Below are positions 26,955 to 34,493 of a stretch of DNA of 64,000 nt, one piece after another; positions within the stretch are counted from its first letter, which is position 1; each line of letters begins with the position of its first letter. The stretch comes from Hoylesella loescheii. Lineage in GTDB: Bacteria; Bacteroidota; Bacteroidia; Bacteroidales; Bacteroidaceae. The translations under genes and the position numbers were made by a program. The notes below the pieces were generated by a model. The model had not been told where the DNA came from. It made no database searches and saw only the letters and a program-made list of their open reading frames with translations. The stretch covers positions 97,216-161,215 of the forward strand of contig JADYUK010000006.1 of NCBI GenBank assembly GCA_021531755.1, in the 5' to 3' direction.

Positions 26955-29900
26955 CTAATGTAGCTTATCCATAAACCGTCCATCAGCAAATCCAAAGTAC
27001 TTTGTAAAGAATGCCTTTATCCTGTCAAGCACATGCTCCACCTTGCCTTGGCGGTTGGCATTAGGGTCAAATGGGTTGATTGGAGGCATGATGTTGTTCA
27101 GTTCCAGACCGCCTTCGGGAACATAGCCACGCTTGAATGCCATCTCGATGAACTCTACAGCCTTGTCGCTCTTCAGATGCTCTTCTGCCACAAGTTCTGC
27201 AAACTCAGCCTTCTTCTGCTCGTTGAGATATGTCTGCCATTCCTCATAGACATCGCCTGTGGCTGTCATGCTCTCTATGAAGCGTTCTATAAGTTCCTTC
27301 TTGTCGCGCAGGTCGGCACTTGAATCTATCGACTTGACGATGCGGATATGAATCTCATTGTCCTGACAATGACTGTCATGATACTGCTTTACAAGGTAGA
27401 GGATATAATCAATGTTTACCTCTACCTGCTTGACAAGCTCCATCTCAAACTCGATGTCGTCATTCACATTGGTCTTGTCGCCATTCTTGTTGTTACGGTA
27501 GTAATCATGCAGGTCGATGTAAACGCTTGTATAGTCTTGGATTTCTCTTGCTGTAAGCGGATTAAGCGCTGCAAACTGGTCAAAGCAGCTCAAAAGGTTT
27601 ATGAAACGGAGTATTGTGCCAAACAACTTTATGAAGTCACGCACTTTCTGTTCTCCCACGGGTATAGTACCGGGAGGGACGAGTGCCTTCAACTCTTCTA
27701 CAAATTCCACATAGCCCTTGAAGTGCTTGCCCCTATCGTCTGTATAACCGTAGAAATAGTCCTCGAACGGACGGAGTATCACTGTGCCTCTGGCGTCAGG
27801 ATCGCCAAAGAGTGACAGAGCCGTGTTCGTCTGGTCTTCAAGATTACGGAAGCATACTATGTTTCCGGCATTCTTCACAGAGTTCAGTATGCGGTTGGTG
27901 CGGCTGTACGATTGTATCAGCCCATGATAGCGCAGATTCTTGTCTACCCACAGAGTGTTGAGCGTCGTGGCATCGAAGCCGGTCAGGAACATGTTCACCA
28001 CTATGAGGATGTCTATCTCACGGTTCTTCATGCGCAGCGACACATCTTTATAATAGTTGGGGAACTTGTCTGCCGACGTGTCGTAGTTCGTAGAGAACAT
28101 CTTGTTATAGTCCGCGATAGCACGCTCCAAGAAGTCACGGCTGCTCTCGTCCATGCCCGCTGTGCTGTCCGGGTCTTCATCCTCTATTTCACCGCCTGCT
28201 TCGTCATTTACTCCGTACGAGAAGATTGTGGCTATCTTCAGTTTCCTGTTCTCCGGCAGTTCTGCCATCTGCTTCTTGAACTCATCGTAATACAGTTTGG
28301 CTGCGTCAATGCTCTGCACGGCAAACATGGAGTTGAAGCCGTTGAGCCTTGCCTTCATCCTTACTTCCTCATAGCCTTTTTCCCCGTAGTGCTTCACTAC
28401 GTCTGCCACATCATTCAGCTGCTTGAAGATGTACGAACTTGTCTGTTTCGTCTGCTGTGCATAATGCTCCAGTATATAGCTTGTGACATTGCTGATGCGC
28501 TTTGCTGACATCAGCGCCTTCTCGCGCTCTATGTCCCAGACCTGTGCGTTCTCGATGCCCTTCTTGCTCTTCATGGTGCTGACGTATGTCACACGGAACG
28601 GCAGCACATTGTGGTCGCGGATAGCATCAACGATAGTATAGGTGTGGAGTTTCCTTCCAAAGACATCTTCGGTTGTTCTGAGGTTGCCGCCACTACGGGG
28701 CATGTTCTCAGGAAAGATGGGTGTACCGGTGAAGCCAAAGATGTAATATTTCTTGAACTTCCTGACGATAGCGGCGTGCATATCGCCAAATTGTGAGCGG
28801 TGGCACTCGTCGAACACCATCACCACATTCTTGCCGAATATCTCGTGTGTCGGGAAGCGCTTGATTAGCGATGTGAGCTTCTGTATGGTGGTTATGACAA
28901 TCTTGCACTTGGGATTCTTCAGCTGACCTTCAAGTATCTTTGTCGATGTGTTGCCATTGGCAGCACCTTTCTGGAACCGGTCATACTCCTTCATCGTCTG
29001 ATAGTCAAGGTCTTTGCGGTCAACCACGAACACCACCTTGTCCACGAAGTCGTATCTCGTAGCCAACTGTGCCGCCTTGAACGATGTCAGGGTCTTGCCC
29101 GAACCTGTGGTGTGCCACACAAATCCGCAGGCGTCTCGCGTGCCTTGCTTATTCATGTTGTGGGCACGCTCAATCTGGTTCAATAGAGCTTCGGTTGCTG
29201 CAATCTGGTAAGGGCGCATCACAAGAAGCAAGTCCTGTTCGGTCAGCACACAGAAGCGTGTCAGGACGTTGAGCAGGGTATGGCGGGAGAAGAAGGTGGC
29301 GGTGAAGTCTACCAAATCGTTAAGGACCTGATTTCTGGCATCTGCCCAATAGCTGGTAAACTCGAACGAGTTGCTTGTCTTTGGCTTGTTCTTGTTCCCT
29401 CCCTTTTTAATCTCATTGATATGGCTGTCGCGGGTCGTGTTGCTGTAGTACTTTGTCTGTGTGCCGTTGCTCACCACGAAAATCTGGACATACTCAAACA
29501 ATCCGTTTCCTGCCCAGAATGACTCTCTGCCGTAGCGGTTTATCTGGTTGAAAGCCTCTTTGATGCTTACACCACGTTTCTTCAGCTCGATGTGTACCAG
29601 CGGCAAGCCATTGACAAGGATACTGACATCGTAGCGGTTGGGGCGCTGACCGTTCCACACCTCATATTGGTTGATTACCTGTGTGCGGTTGGCATGGACA
29701 TCATCTTTCTTTATCAGATAGATGTTCTTTTCCTCTCCATTGTCGCGCCTCAAGGTCTTGACGAAGTCGGTCTGTATTGTCCTTGTCTTGTCCACTATGC
29801 CTTTGCCCTCGGCTGCTATCTCTGTCTTGAAGAACCGTTTCCACTCGCTGTCAGTGAAGCGGTAGCCGTTCAGTTCCTCCAGTTTCTGGCGCAGGTTGTC

Positions 29901-30200
29901 GATGAGTTCATCCTCATTGTGTATCTGGGCATATTCATAGCCCTGACGCTGGAGCTGCTCGATGAGCGAACGCTCCAAATCGGCTTCGGTCTGATAGGCG
30001 CTGTCTTCCACCATTGCCTGGCGCTCGTAGTGAGCCACAACGGTGCTGGTGTTGTTTTCGGATAGGATATTATAGGTCATTGTTTTTCTCGGTTTTTGTG
30101 GGGCGTTATTTGCGTTACTATCGTTATTATCATTAATTTCGTTAATTTCGTTAATTTCGTTCATAACGTTACTATCGTTCATAACGCTATTAACGTCCAT
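26955..30200 (-). CDS. hsdR: Type I restriction enzyme, R (motor/nuclease) subunit
   Basis: 1081 residues from ATG 30200; the start at 30080 ('MTYNILSENN', residue 41) is an equally good choice, because the first 40 residues are an Asn/Glu/Ile low-complexity stretch. N-terminal nuclease domain: 'RYDVSILVNGLPLVHIELKKRG' with Asp191 and Glu205-x-Lys207. Walker A 'HTTGSGKT' ends at residue 370, and 'FDECHRSQFG' is the Walker B/DECH box. Further helicase motifs ('TGTPIF', 'VVNMFLTGFDA') follow. It translocates DNA and cuts unmethylated DNA when bound to HsdM/HsdS. It is last in the operon hsdM-hsdS-four-helix protein-hsdR. Confidence 0.95.
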   Translation of the reverse strand: MDVNSVMNDSNVMNEINEINEINDNNDSNANNAPQKPRKTMTYNILSENNTSTVVAHYERQAMVEDSAYQTEADLERSLIEQLQRQGYEYAQIHNEDELIDNLRQKLEELNGYRFTDSEWKRFFKTEIAAEGKGIVDKTRTIQTDFVKTLRRDNGEEKNIYLIKKDDVHANRTQVINQYEVWNGQRPNRYDVSILVNGLPLVHIELKKRGVSIKEAFNQINRYGRESFWAGNGLFEYVQIFVVSNGTQTKYYSNTTRDSHINEIKKGGNKNKPKTSNSFEFTSYWADARNQVLNDLVDFTATFFSRHTLLNVLTRFCVLTEQDLLLVMRPYQIAATEALLNQIERAHNMNKQGTRDACGFVWHTTGSGKTLTSFKAAQLATRYDFVDKVVFVVDRKDLDYQTMKEYDRFQKGAANGNTSTKILEGQLKNPKCKIVITTIQKLTSLIKRFPTHEIFGKNVVMVFDECHRSQFGDMHAAIVRKFKKYYIFGFTGTPIFPENMPRSGGNLRTTEDVFGRKLHTYTIVDAIRDHNVLPFRVTYVSTMKSKKGIENAQVWDIEREKALMSAKRISNVTSYILEHYAQQTKQTSSYIFKQLNDVADVVKHYGEKGYEEVRMKARLNGFNSMFAVQSIDAAKLYYDEFKKQMAELPENRKLKIATIFSYGVNDEAGGEIEDEDPDSTAGMDESSRDFLERAIADYNKMFSTNYDTSADKFPNYYKDVSLRMKNREIDILIVVNMFLTGFDATTLNTLWVDKNLRYHGLIQSYSRTNRILNSVKNAGNIVCFRNLEDQTNTALSLFGDPDARGTVILRPFEDYFYGYTDDRGKHFKGYVEFVEELKALVPPGTIPVGEQKVRDFIKLFGTILRFINLLSCFDQFAALNPLTAREIQDYTSVYIDLHDYYRNNKNGDKTNVNDDIEFEMELVKQVEVNIDYILYLVKQYHDSHCQDNEIHIRIVKSIDSSADLRDKKELIERFIESMTATGDVYEEWQTYLNEQKKAEFAELVAEEHLKSDKAVEFIEMAFKRGYVPEGGLELNNIMPPINPFDPNANRQGKVEHVLDRIKAFFTKYFGFADGRFMDKLH
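30132..30158. repeat. Three tandem copies of a 9-base unit at the hsdR 5' end
   Basis: Three copies of [g/a]ttaatttc in a row, read on the minus strand as Glu-Ile-Asn repeats just after the upstream start of hsdR. Copy changes would keep frame and only vary the N-terminal length. Confidence 0.7.
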
Positions 30201-30222
30201 AACGTTTGTAACCTTCTTGACG

Positions 30223-30987
30223 TCATCTCTTTATAGTAATGCTGCGGCTGCCTGTACACCCTGTCTCTGTGTATTTGCTGCAGCTCCAGAACGCATTGCC
30301 CTGGTTGCTGCCTCGCTTGGCATAGCGTTTCACCATCGGCGCACCGCACTTCGGACACATCGGCGCACCCTCTTCCACGCTTTGCTGGCGCTGTGTTTCA
30401 ATGCGCTCCTTAGTCATGTTCTCGGCGAAACCTCCTGTCTGCTTGAATGTCGCAAGGCTGTTCTCTAAATACCGCGTTATCATGCTGTTGACTCGTGCGC
30501 AGAGTATCAGCAGCGCATTGGCAGAACACGTCAGGTCGCCTCGTTCTATCCATGGGTCGAAACGCTCTTTCTGTCTGAGCACATGCTCCATCATGTCGTG
30601 CATGATGTCTTCGCCATAGTGAGGCGCTTCGGGCTTCACTGCCCTCAGCCTGATGGCATTGGGGTCGTCGTTGCGCCATGCCACCTGTTTGTTTGCCATG
30701 AGGATAAACGAGAAATCGTTGCTCAGCTCGTTGATGCTTGCACGAGCCACGTCCACCAGCTTCATCTCTGTCTCTATCGAGGTCTGATGGCGCGATACAC
30801 CTTCGGCAATATTGGCCTGCCCCGAACGAGCTGCCTGGGTCATCTGGTCGAACAATCTGCCACAGGGGTCGTTCTTCTGATTCAGGAACCGTCGGCAGAA
30901 GCTGAATGTCCCCAACTGGATGATGCTGGCAAGCACCCACATATCCATATACATATATCCGGCGGTAGAACCTATCTTGACTCCCAT
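30223..30987 (-). CDS. Four-helix-bundle suffix-domain protein with C-terminal zinc ribbon
   Basis: 254 residues. Residues about 25-180 resemble the bacterial four-helix-bundle (S23-like) family: 'GRLFDQMTQAARSGQANIAEG' and 'IETEMKLVDVARASINEL'. The C-terminal 40 residues carry a topoisomerase-type zinc ribbon, 'CPKCGAPM' then 'FWSCSKYTETGC'. This 'suffix' arrangement is found inside type I RM operons of Bacteroidales. Its role there is unknown to me; nucleic-acid binding is a reasonable guess from the ribbon. It lies between hsdS and hsdR, with short gaps. Confidence 0.82.
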   Translation of the reverse strand: MGVKIGSTAGYMYMDMWVLASIIQLGTFSFCRRFLNQKNDPCGRLFDQMTQAARSGQANIAEGVSRHQTSIETEMKLVDVARASINELSNDFSFILMANKQVAWRNDDPNAIRLRAVKPEAPHYGEDIMHDMMEHVLRQKERFDPWIERGDLTCSANALLILCARVNSMITRYLENSLATFKQTGGFAENMTKERIETQRQQSVEEGAPMCPKCGAPMVKRYAKRGSNQGNAFWSCSKYTETGCTGSRSITIKR

Positions 30988-31075
30988 GACTGTCTTGGTT
31001 TTGTTTTGTTGATTATGCTTGTTTCGCTGTTGGCGTTCTTGGTGTTCTTGTCCTTTTTCTCAAATGGCATCTCCG

Positions 31076-31622
31076 TCACACCGCATCGAAGGTCAATAGC
31101 TTGGTGCGATAGTACTCGTATTGCTGACGGCGAGCCTCAATCTCCGCCGGCAAACCACTCTGCAAGTCGGTAGTGAGGGCTTCAAAGCGGTCGAGGATGG
31201 AGACGATGCGCTGCTGCTCGGAGAGAGGGGGGATGGGTAACATAATGTTGTATAGATTTGCTACAGATAGTCCTGGCTGTGCTCCTTGAGATTTGTATCT
31301 ATTAAGATTTTCATTTGTAAAGAGGAAATACAAGAACCTTGTAACAGAGAGAGTCTTAGGAGTACAAACAACAGCATGTTCTGTTGCATAAAACTTTCCT
31401 TCAACCCAATTGACACATCCACATAAAGCACCTTGTCTTCCAATGATAGCATATCTACCTTCATGTGAATATTTTGCAATATAACCACGGATTCCATTCC
31501 CTCCATAACATGGATATTGGTGTTCACTATCTTTAATGTCAGACAGTTCTGATGCTTTAATTGCTTTTCCTGCCTTTAAAACACATATCTCGCTGATTTT
31601 CTTCCAAGCTACTTGCCTATTA
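31076..31622 (-). pseudogene. hsdS: Out-of-frame C-terminal half (TRD2) of hsdS
   Basis: In the frame shifted by one base relative to the upstream half, this stretch is open from the G-run to a stop at 31076. It encodes 'VAWKKISEICVLKAGKAI', then 'YPCYGGNGIRGYIAKYS' and 'VEGKFYATEHAVV' (a typical second target-recognition domain). It ends with the C-terminal conserved repeat 'EARRQQYEYYRTKLLTF', nearly the same as the end of the upstream half. Removing one G from the 12-G run (or adding two) joins both halves into about 388 residues, normal HsdS length. So this half is silent in the sequenced phase rather than decayed. Confidence 0.88.
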
Positions 31623-32192
31623 CCCCCCCCCCCCTATTTCATTGAATGTCAATAACTTACCGCGATAGTATTCGTATTGTTGCTTTCGCGATTCCAGCTC
31701 CGCTTTTAACTCCGCTTCCAACTCCGCAGTAAGCGTAGCCATCTTGTCAAGGACTTCGACAATTCGGGATTGGATTTCTAATGGGGGGAGAGGGATTTTA
31801 TAAGCAAGAATAGCATTCTTGTCACCTCTTGGCATTTTTCCTCCTTTTGCATGACTATTGTCATAGTCAAAGAATTTATCAGAAGCCAAATTGTGATAGA
31901 GATATTTCGGTATTACTTCTTTACTATCAAGAACACGGATGCAAATGACATCACCATTTGTTCCACCTTGACAATCAGATAACCATATCTTTTTAAGATA
32001 CGGTCGGATGTTTCCGATCAATATGTCCTGCGGTAAGAACTCTATAGCTACACCTTCAGGAAGCGAAGAAGAACTGGTTTTACCACCTCTGTCTTTTATA
32101 AGACTCTCAACTCCTACATATGTATCAACACTCAGAGTTTCCGTATTAATTCTTACTTTTGGATAATACGCTATCTCGCTGATTTTCTTCCA
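31586..32192. repeat. 21-bp perfect direct repeats at the start of both hsdS target-recognition domains
   Basis: The 21 bases at 31586-31606 and 32172-32192 (tatctcgctgattttcttcca) are identical and encode WKKISEI in each half. They are 586 bp apart and could support recombination that removes or duplicates one recognition domain. Confidence 0.85.
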
Positions 32193-32243
32193 CTCCACCC
32201 CCTTTGGGCAAAGCCTCTTTATCATTTGCTCGATGCTTTCCAT
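31620..32243 (-). CDS. hsdS: Type I S subunit, N-terminal half (TRD1), truncated at poly-G
   Basis: 207 residues. It starts 'ESIEQMIKRLCPKGVEWKKISEI', then TRD1 to about residue 150. The central conserved region 'QSRIVEVLDKMATLTAELEAEL' and 'ESRKQQYEYYRGKLLTF' follows. It ends in four glycines encoded by 12 G (31623-31634), then TAA. The stop exists only because of the tract length. HsdS sets the DNA sequence recognised by the HsdM/HsdR complex. A half-size S subunit can still pair with itself in some systems and give a palindromic target, so this phase may be functional with another specificity. It lies 4 bases after hsdM. Confidence 0.92.
   Translation of the reverse strand: MESIEQMIKRLCPKGVEWKKISEIAYYPKVRINTETLSVDTYVGVESLIKDRGGKTSSSSLPEGVAIEFLPQDILIGNIRPYLKKIWLSDCQGGTNGDVICIRVLDSKEVIPKYLYHNLASDKFFDYDNSHAKGGKMPRGDKNAILAYKIPLPPLEIQSRIVEVLDKMATLTAELEAELKAELESRKQQYEYYRGKLLTFNEIGGGG
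31623..31634 (-). repeat. Poly-G(12) phase-variation tract inside hsdS
   Basis: Twelve consecutive C on the plus strand (G on the coding strand). With 12 G the next codon is TAA. With 11 or 14 G the reading continues through the second target-recognition domain, and with 13 G a stop follows within five codons. Confidence 0.92.
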
Positions 32244-32247
32244 AGGC

Positions 32248-33801
32248 TCATAGTGTCTTTACAAGTTCGTCTATTTCGGTGCGCAACACATTCTGGCGAG
32301 CCACTATCTTGGCTATCCTTTGGTTGAGCTCGTCGATATCAATTTCAACCGATGTGTCCTCCTTCTCGACATAGGTAGAAACGGAGAGGTTGAACTTCTG
32401 AGCTTCTATATCGGCAGTGGTCACCACCTTGCTGAAATACTCAACCTCAGTCTTGTTGAACTGTGTCTCGTAAATCTTCCGGATGTTCTCGTCGCTCAGT
32501 TTGTTCTTGTTGCCTTCGTGAATAAACTCATTGCTCGCATCGATGAAGCAGACACGGTTGTCGGGCTTGTTCTTCTTCAGGACAATGATGCAGGTGGCAA
32601 TGGACGTGCCGAAGAAAAGGTTCTGAGGCAGCTGGATAACAGTATCAACATAATTGTTTCTTACCAAATACTGGCGAATCTTCTGCTCCGCACCACCACG
32701 ATAGAGCACACCGGGGAACTCGATGATGGCGGCAGTTCCTTCGGTTGAGAGCCATGACAGCATGTGCATGGTAAAGGCGAGGTCGGCCTTGCTGGCAGGA
32801 GCAAGCACACCGGCAGGAGAGAAGCGAGGGTCGTTGATGAGCGTCGGGTCTTTCGGTCCGTCCCAAGGAATGGAGTAAGGAGGATTTGACACAATGGCAT
32901 CAAAAGGCTCTTCGTCAGTGTGGCGGGGATTCTTCAGTGTGTCGCCCTGCTGAATGTCGAAATGGTCGTAGTTGACATTGTGCAGGAACATGTTCATACG
33001 GCAGAGGTTATAAGTCTTCAGGTTAATTTCCTGACCGAAGAAGCCGTCGATGACATTCCGTGTGCCGAGTATCTCCTTGAACTTAAGGAGCAGAGAACCG
33101 CTCCCGCAGGCAGGGTCATAGACCTTGTTGACCGATGTGCGGCCGCTTGCGGCTATCTTGGCGAGCAGCAGACTCACCTCGGCAGGCGTGTAGAACTCTC
33201 CTCCCTTGGTGCCTGAATTGAGGGCGTACATCTTGATAAGGTGCTCGTAGCAGATGCCGAAGACATCAAGACCGGAATCCTGATACTTGGAAAACTCAAG
33301 GTCACGGACACTCTCAAGAAGGGTTGTCAGGAGCTCGCAACGCTCGGCAACAGTGCCGCCAAGACCAGGGTCGTTAGTGTTGAAGTTGGCAAACAGCCCT
33401 TTCACATCGCTCTCACTTGCTGTTCCGATAGCACTCTCCTCAAAAGCATGGAAGTTGTTGGCAAGCGTAGTGTTGAGTTCGGGATTGCTCTTTGCCTTAT
33501 TCGCCACATTTATAAACAGATGCGACGGCAGGATGAAGAAACCCTTTGCATTGATAATCTGCTCTCTTGCGTTCTCAGCCATATCATCCGGCATATTGGC
33601 ATAGTCAGGATTCGGCACTCCGGCATCCCTCATCAGGTTGTTACAGTAGTCAATCACATCCTCCGAGATAAAACGGTAGAAAAGACTACCCAACATAAAA
33701 TCCATAAACTGGACTGGCGACACCTTGCCACCATGTACGAGATTGGTTGCAGTCTTCCAAATTAGACCTCCCAACTCATTGCGAAGTTCGTCTGCTGTCA
33801 T
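32248..33801 (-). CDS. hsdM: Type I DNA N6-adenine methyltransferase, M subunit
   Basis: 517 residues from ATG 33801 ('TADELRNELGGLIWKTATNL' is the usual HsdM start). The frame stays open 27 codons further, to a TTG at 33882, but that part is the tail of a decayed XRE regulator. SAM-binding motif I is 'DPACGSGSLLLKF' (from residue 229), and the catalytic motif is 'NPPY' (306-309). It methylates adenine in the target set by HsdS and is also required for restriction. It is first in the operon, 4 bases before hsdS. Confidence 0.95.
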   Translation of the reverse strand: MTADELRNELGGLIWKTATNLVHGGKVSPVQFMDFMLGSLFYRFISEDVIDYCNNLMRDAGVPNPDYANMPDDMAENAREQIINAKGFFILPSHLFINVANKAKSNPELNTTLANNFHAFEESAIGTASESDVKGLFANFNTNDPGLGGTVAERCELLTTLLESVRDLEFSKYQDSGLDVFGICYEHLIKMYALNSGTKGGEFYTPAEVSLLLAKIAASGRTSVNKVYDPACGSGSLLLKFKEILGTRNVIDGFFGQEINLKTYNLCRMNMFLHNVNYDHFDIQQGDTLKNPRHTDEEPFDAIVSNPPYSIPWDGPKDPTLINDPRFSPAGVLAPASKADLAFTMHMLSWLSTEGTAAIIEFPGVLYRGGAEQKIRQYLVRNNYVDTVIQLPQNLFFGTSIATCIIVLKKNKPDNRVCFIDASNEFIHEGNKNKLSDENIRKIYETQFNKTEVEYFSKVVTTADIEAQKFNLSVSTYVEKEDTSVEIDIDELNQRIAKIVARQNVLRTEIDELVKTL

Positions 33802-34001
33802 ATCTGTGTTTTTTTTGTTTACATGGGTTAGAACTAATAGCTCTTGGATATTTACCTCCAAGGCATTGGAAATATCACGCAACGCATCCTGGCTTGGCTG
33901 TGTTGTTATTTTCTACGTTTTTTTGTCATGGCCGAGGAGCTTTGCATAATTCTGTGAAAGCCTTTAGGGTATGAATCTTTCTCCCTGTCCCCAAAATTCA
34001 T
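33802..34001 (-). pseudogene. Decayed XRE-type regulator upstream of hsdM
   Basis: In one minus frame the sequence reads 'SQNYAKLLGHDKKT', stop, 'KITTQPSQDALRDISNALEVNIQELLV', the second half of a Cro/C1-type helix-turn-helix with a gap and TAG near 33915. A start-like 'MNFGDREK' (ATG at 34001) lies in another frame. The final part remains in frame with hsdM. XRE genes often precede hsdM in this group. It is likely no longer functional. Confidence 0.65.
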
Positions 34002-34493
34002 AAGCTTTTTAATATTGGCCATTCAACCAGAATATGGTCATGATTGTCGACAAAGATATCCACAATAATCCGAATGTAAGTATTTTGGGGTTGATTAGTT
34101 TTGAATTGTAAGGAACAATGCTTCTTCCGCTTACAGTTTTCTTGCGTAGTCGGCAATTTTGTCAGATGCTCTGAATGGGCGTTGGTTTGGTACTGTTTAG
34201 AGACTCGTTTCAGTATGAACAGAACGATAAAACAGACTGCTTACAATCTCCATTTTCAACAATAGTTTTTGCAGCAGGTCTTTGGCATCGTCGTGTAGGG
34301 TCGGCATAGGTATAACGGCATATCACTATCTGAGCCACATGCCACACAGAGCCACAAAACCGCGGCACGATTAAAGTCATGGACAGCGGTATGTGAAGTC
34401 AAGCTATCGTATAGACCGACGTGATATATAGCCCACCATGAGGGTAAAACCGAGGGGACTGTATATCACGTCGTGGATATCGAACAATGGAGG
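34002..34493. other. Gene-free gap with a 12-bp inverted repeat
   Basis: 492 bases without a supported gene. A perfect inverted repeat, cgacgtgatata (34417-34428) and tatatcacgtcg (34462-34473), encloses a 33-base loop. It lies 21-77 bases past the TPR gene's stop, so it may end that transcript, though no T-run follows. A GC-rich 'gagccac' stretch occurs twice near 34335-34360. Confidence 0.5.

Noticed and set aside
29592..30065. 157-codon plus-strand frame inside hsdR
   Set aside because: Antisense shadow of a well-supported gene.
31261..31527. 88-codon minus frame in the second half of hsdS
   Set aside because: Wrong frame; the TRD2 features are in the neighbouring frame.
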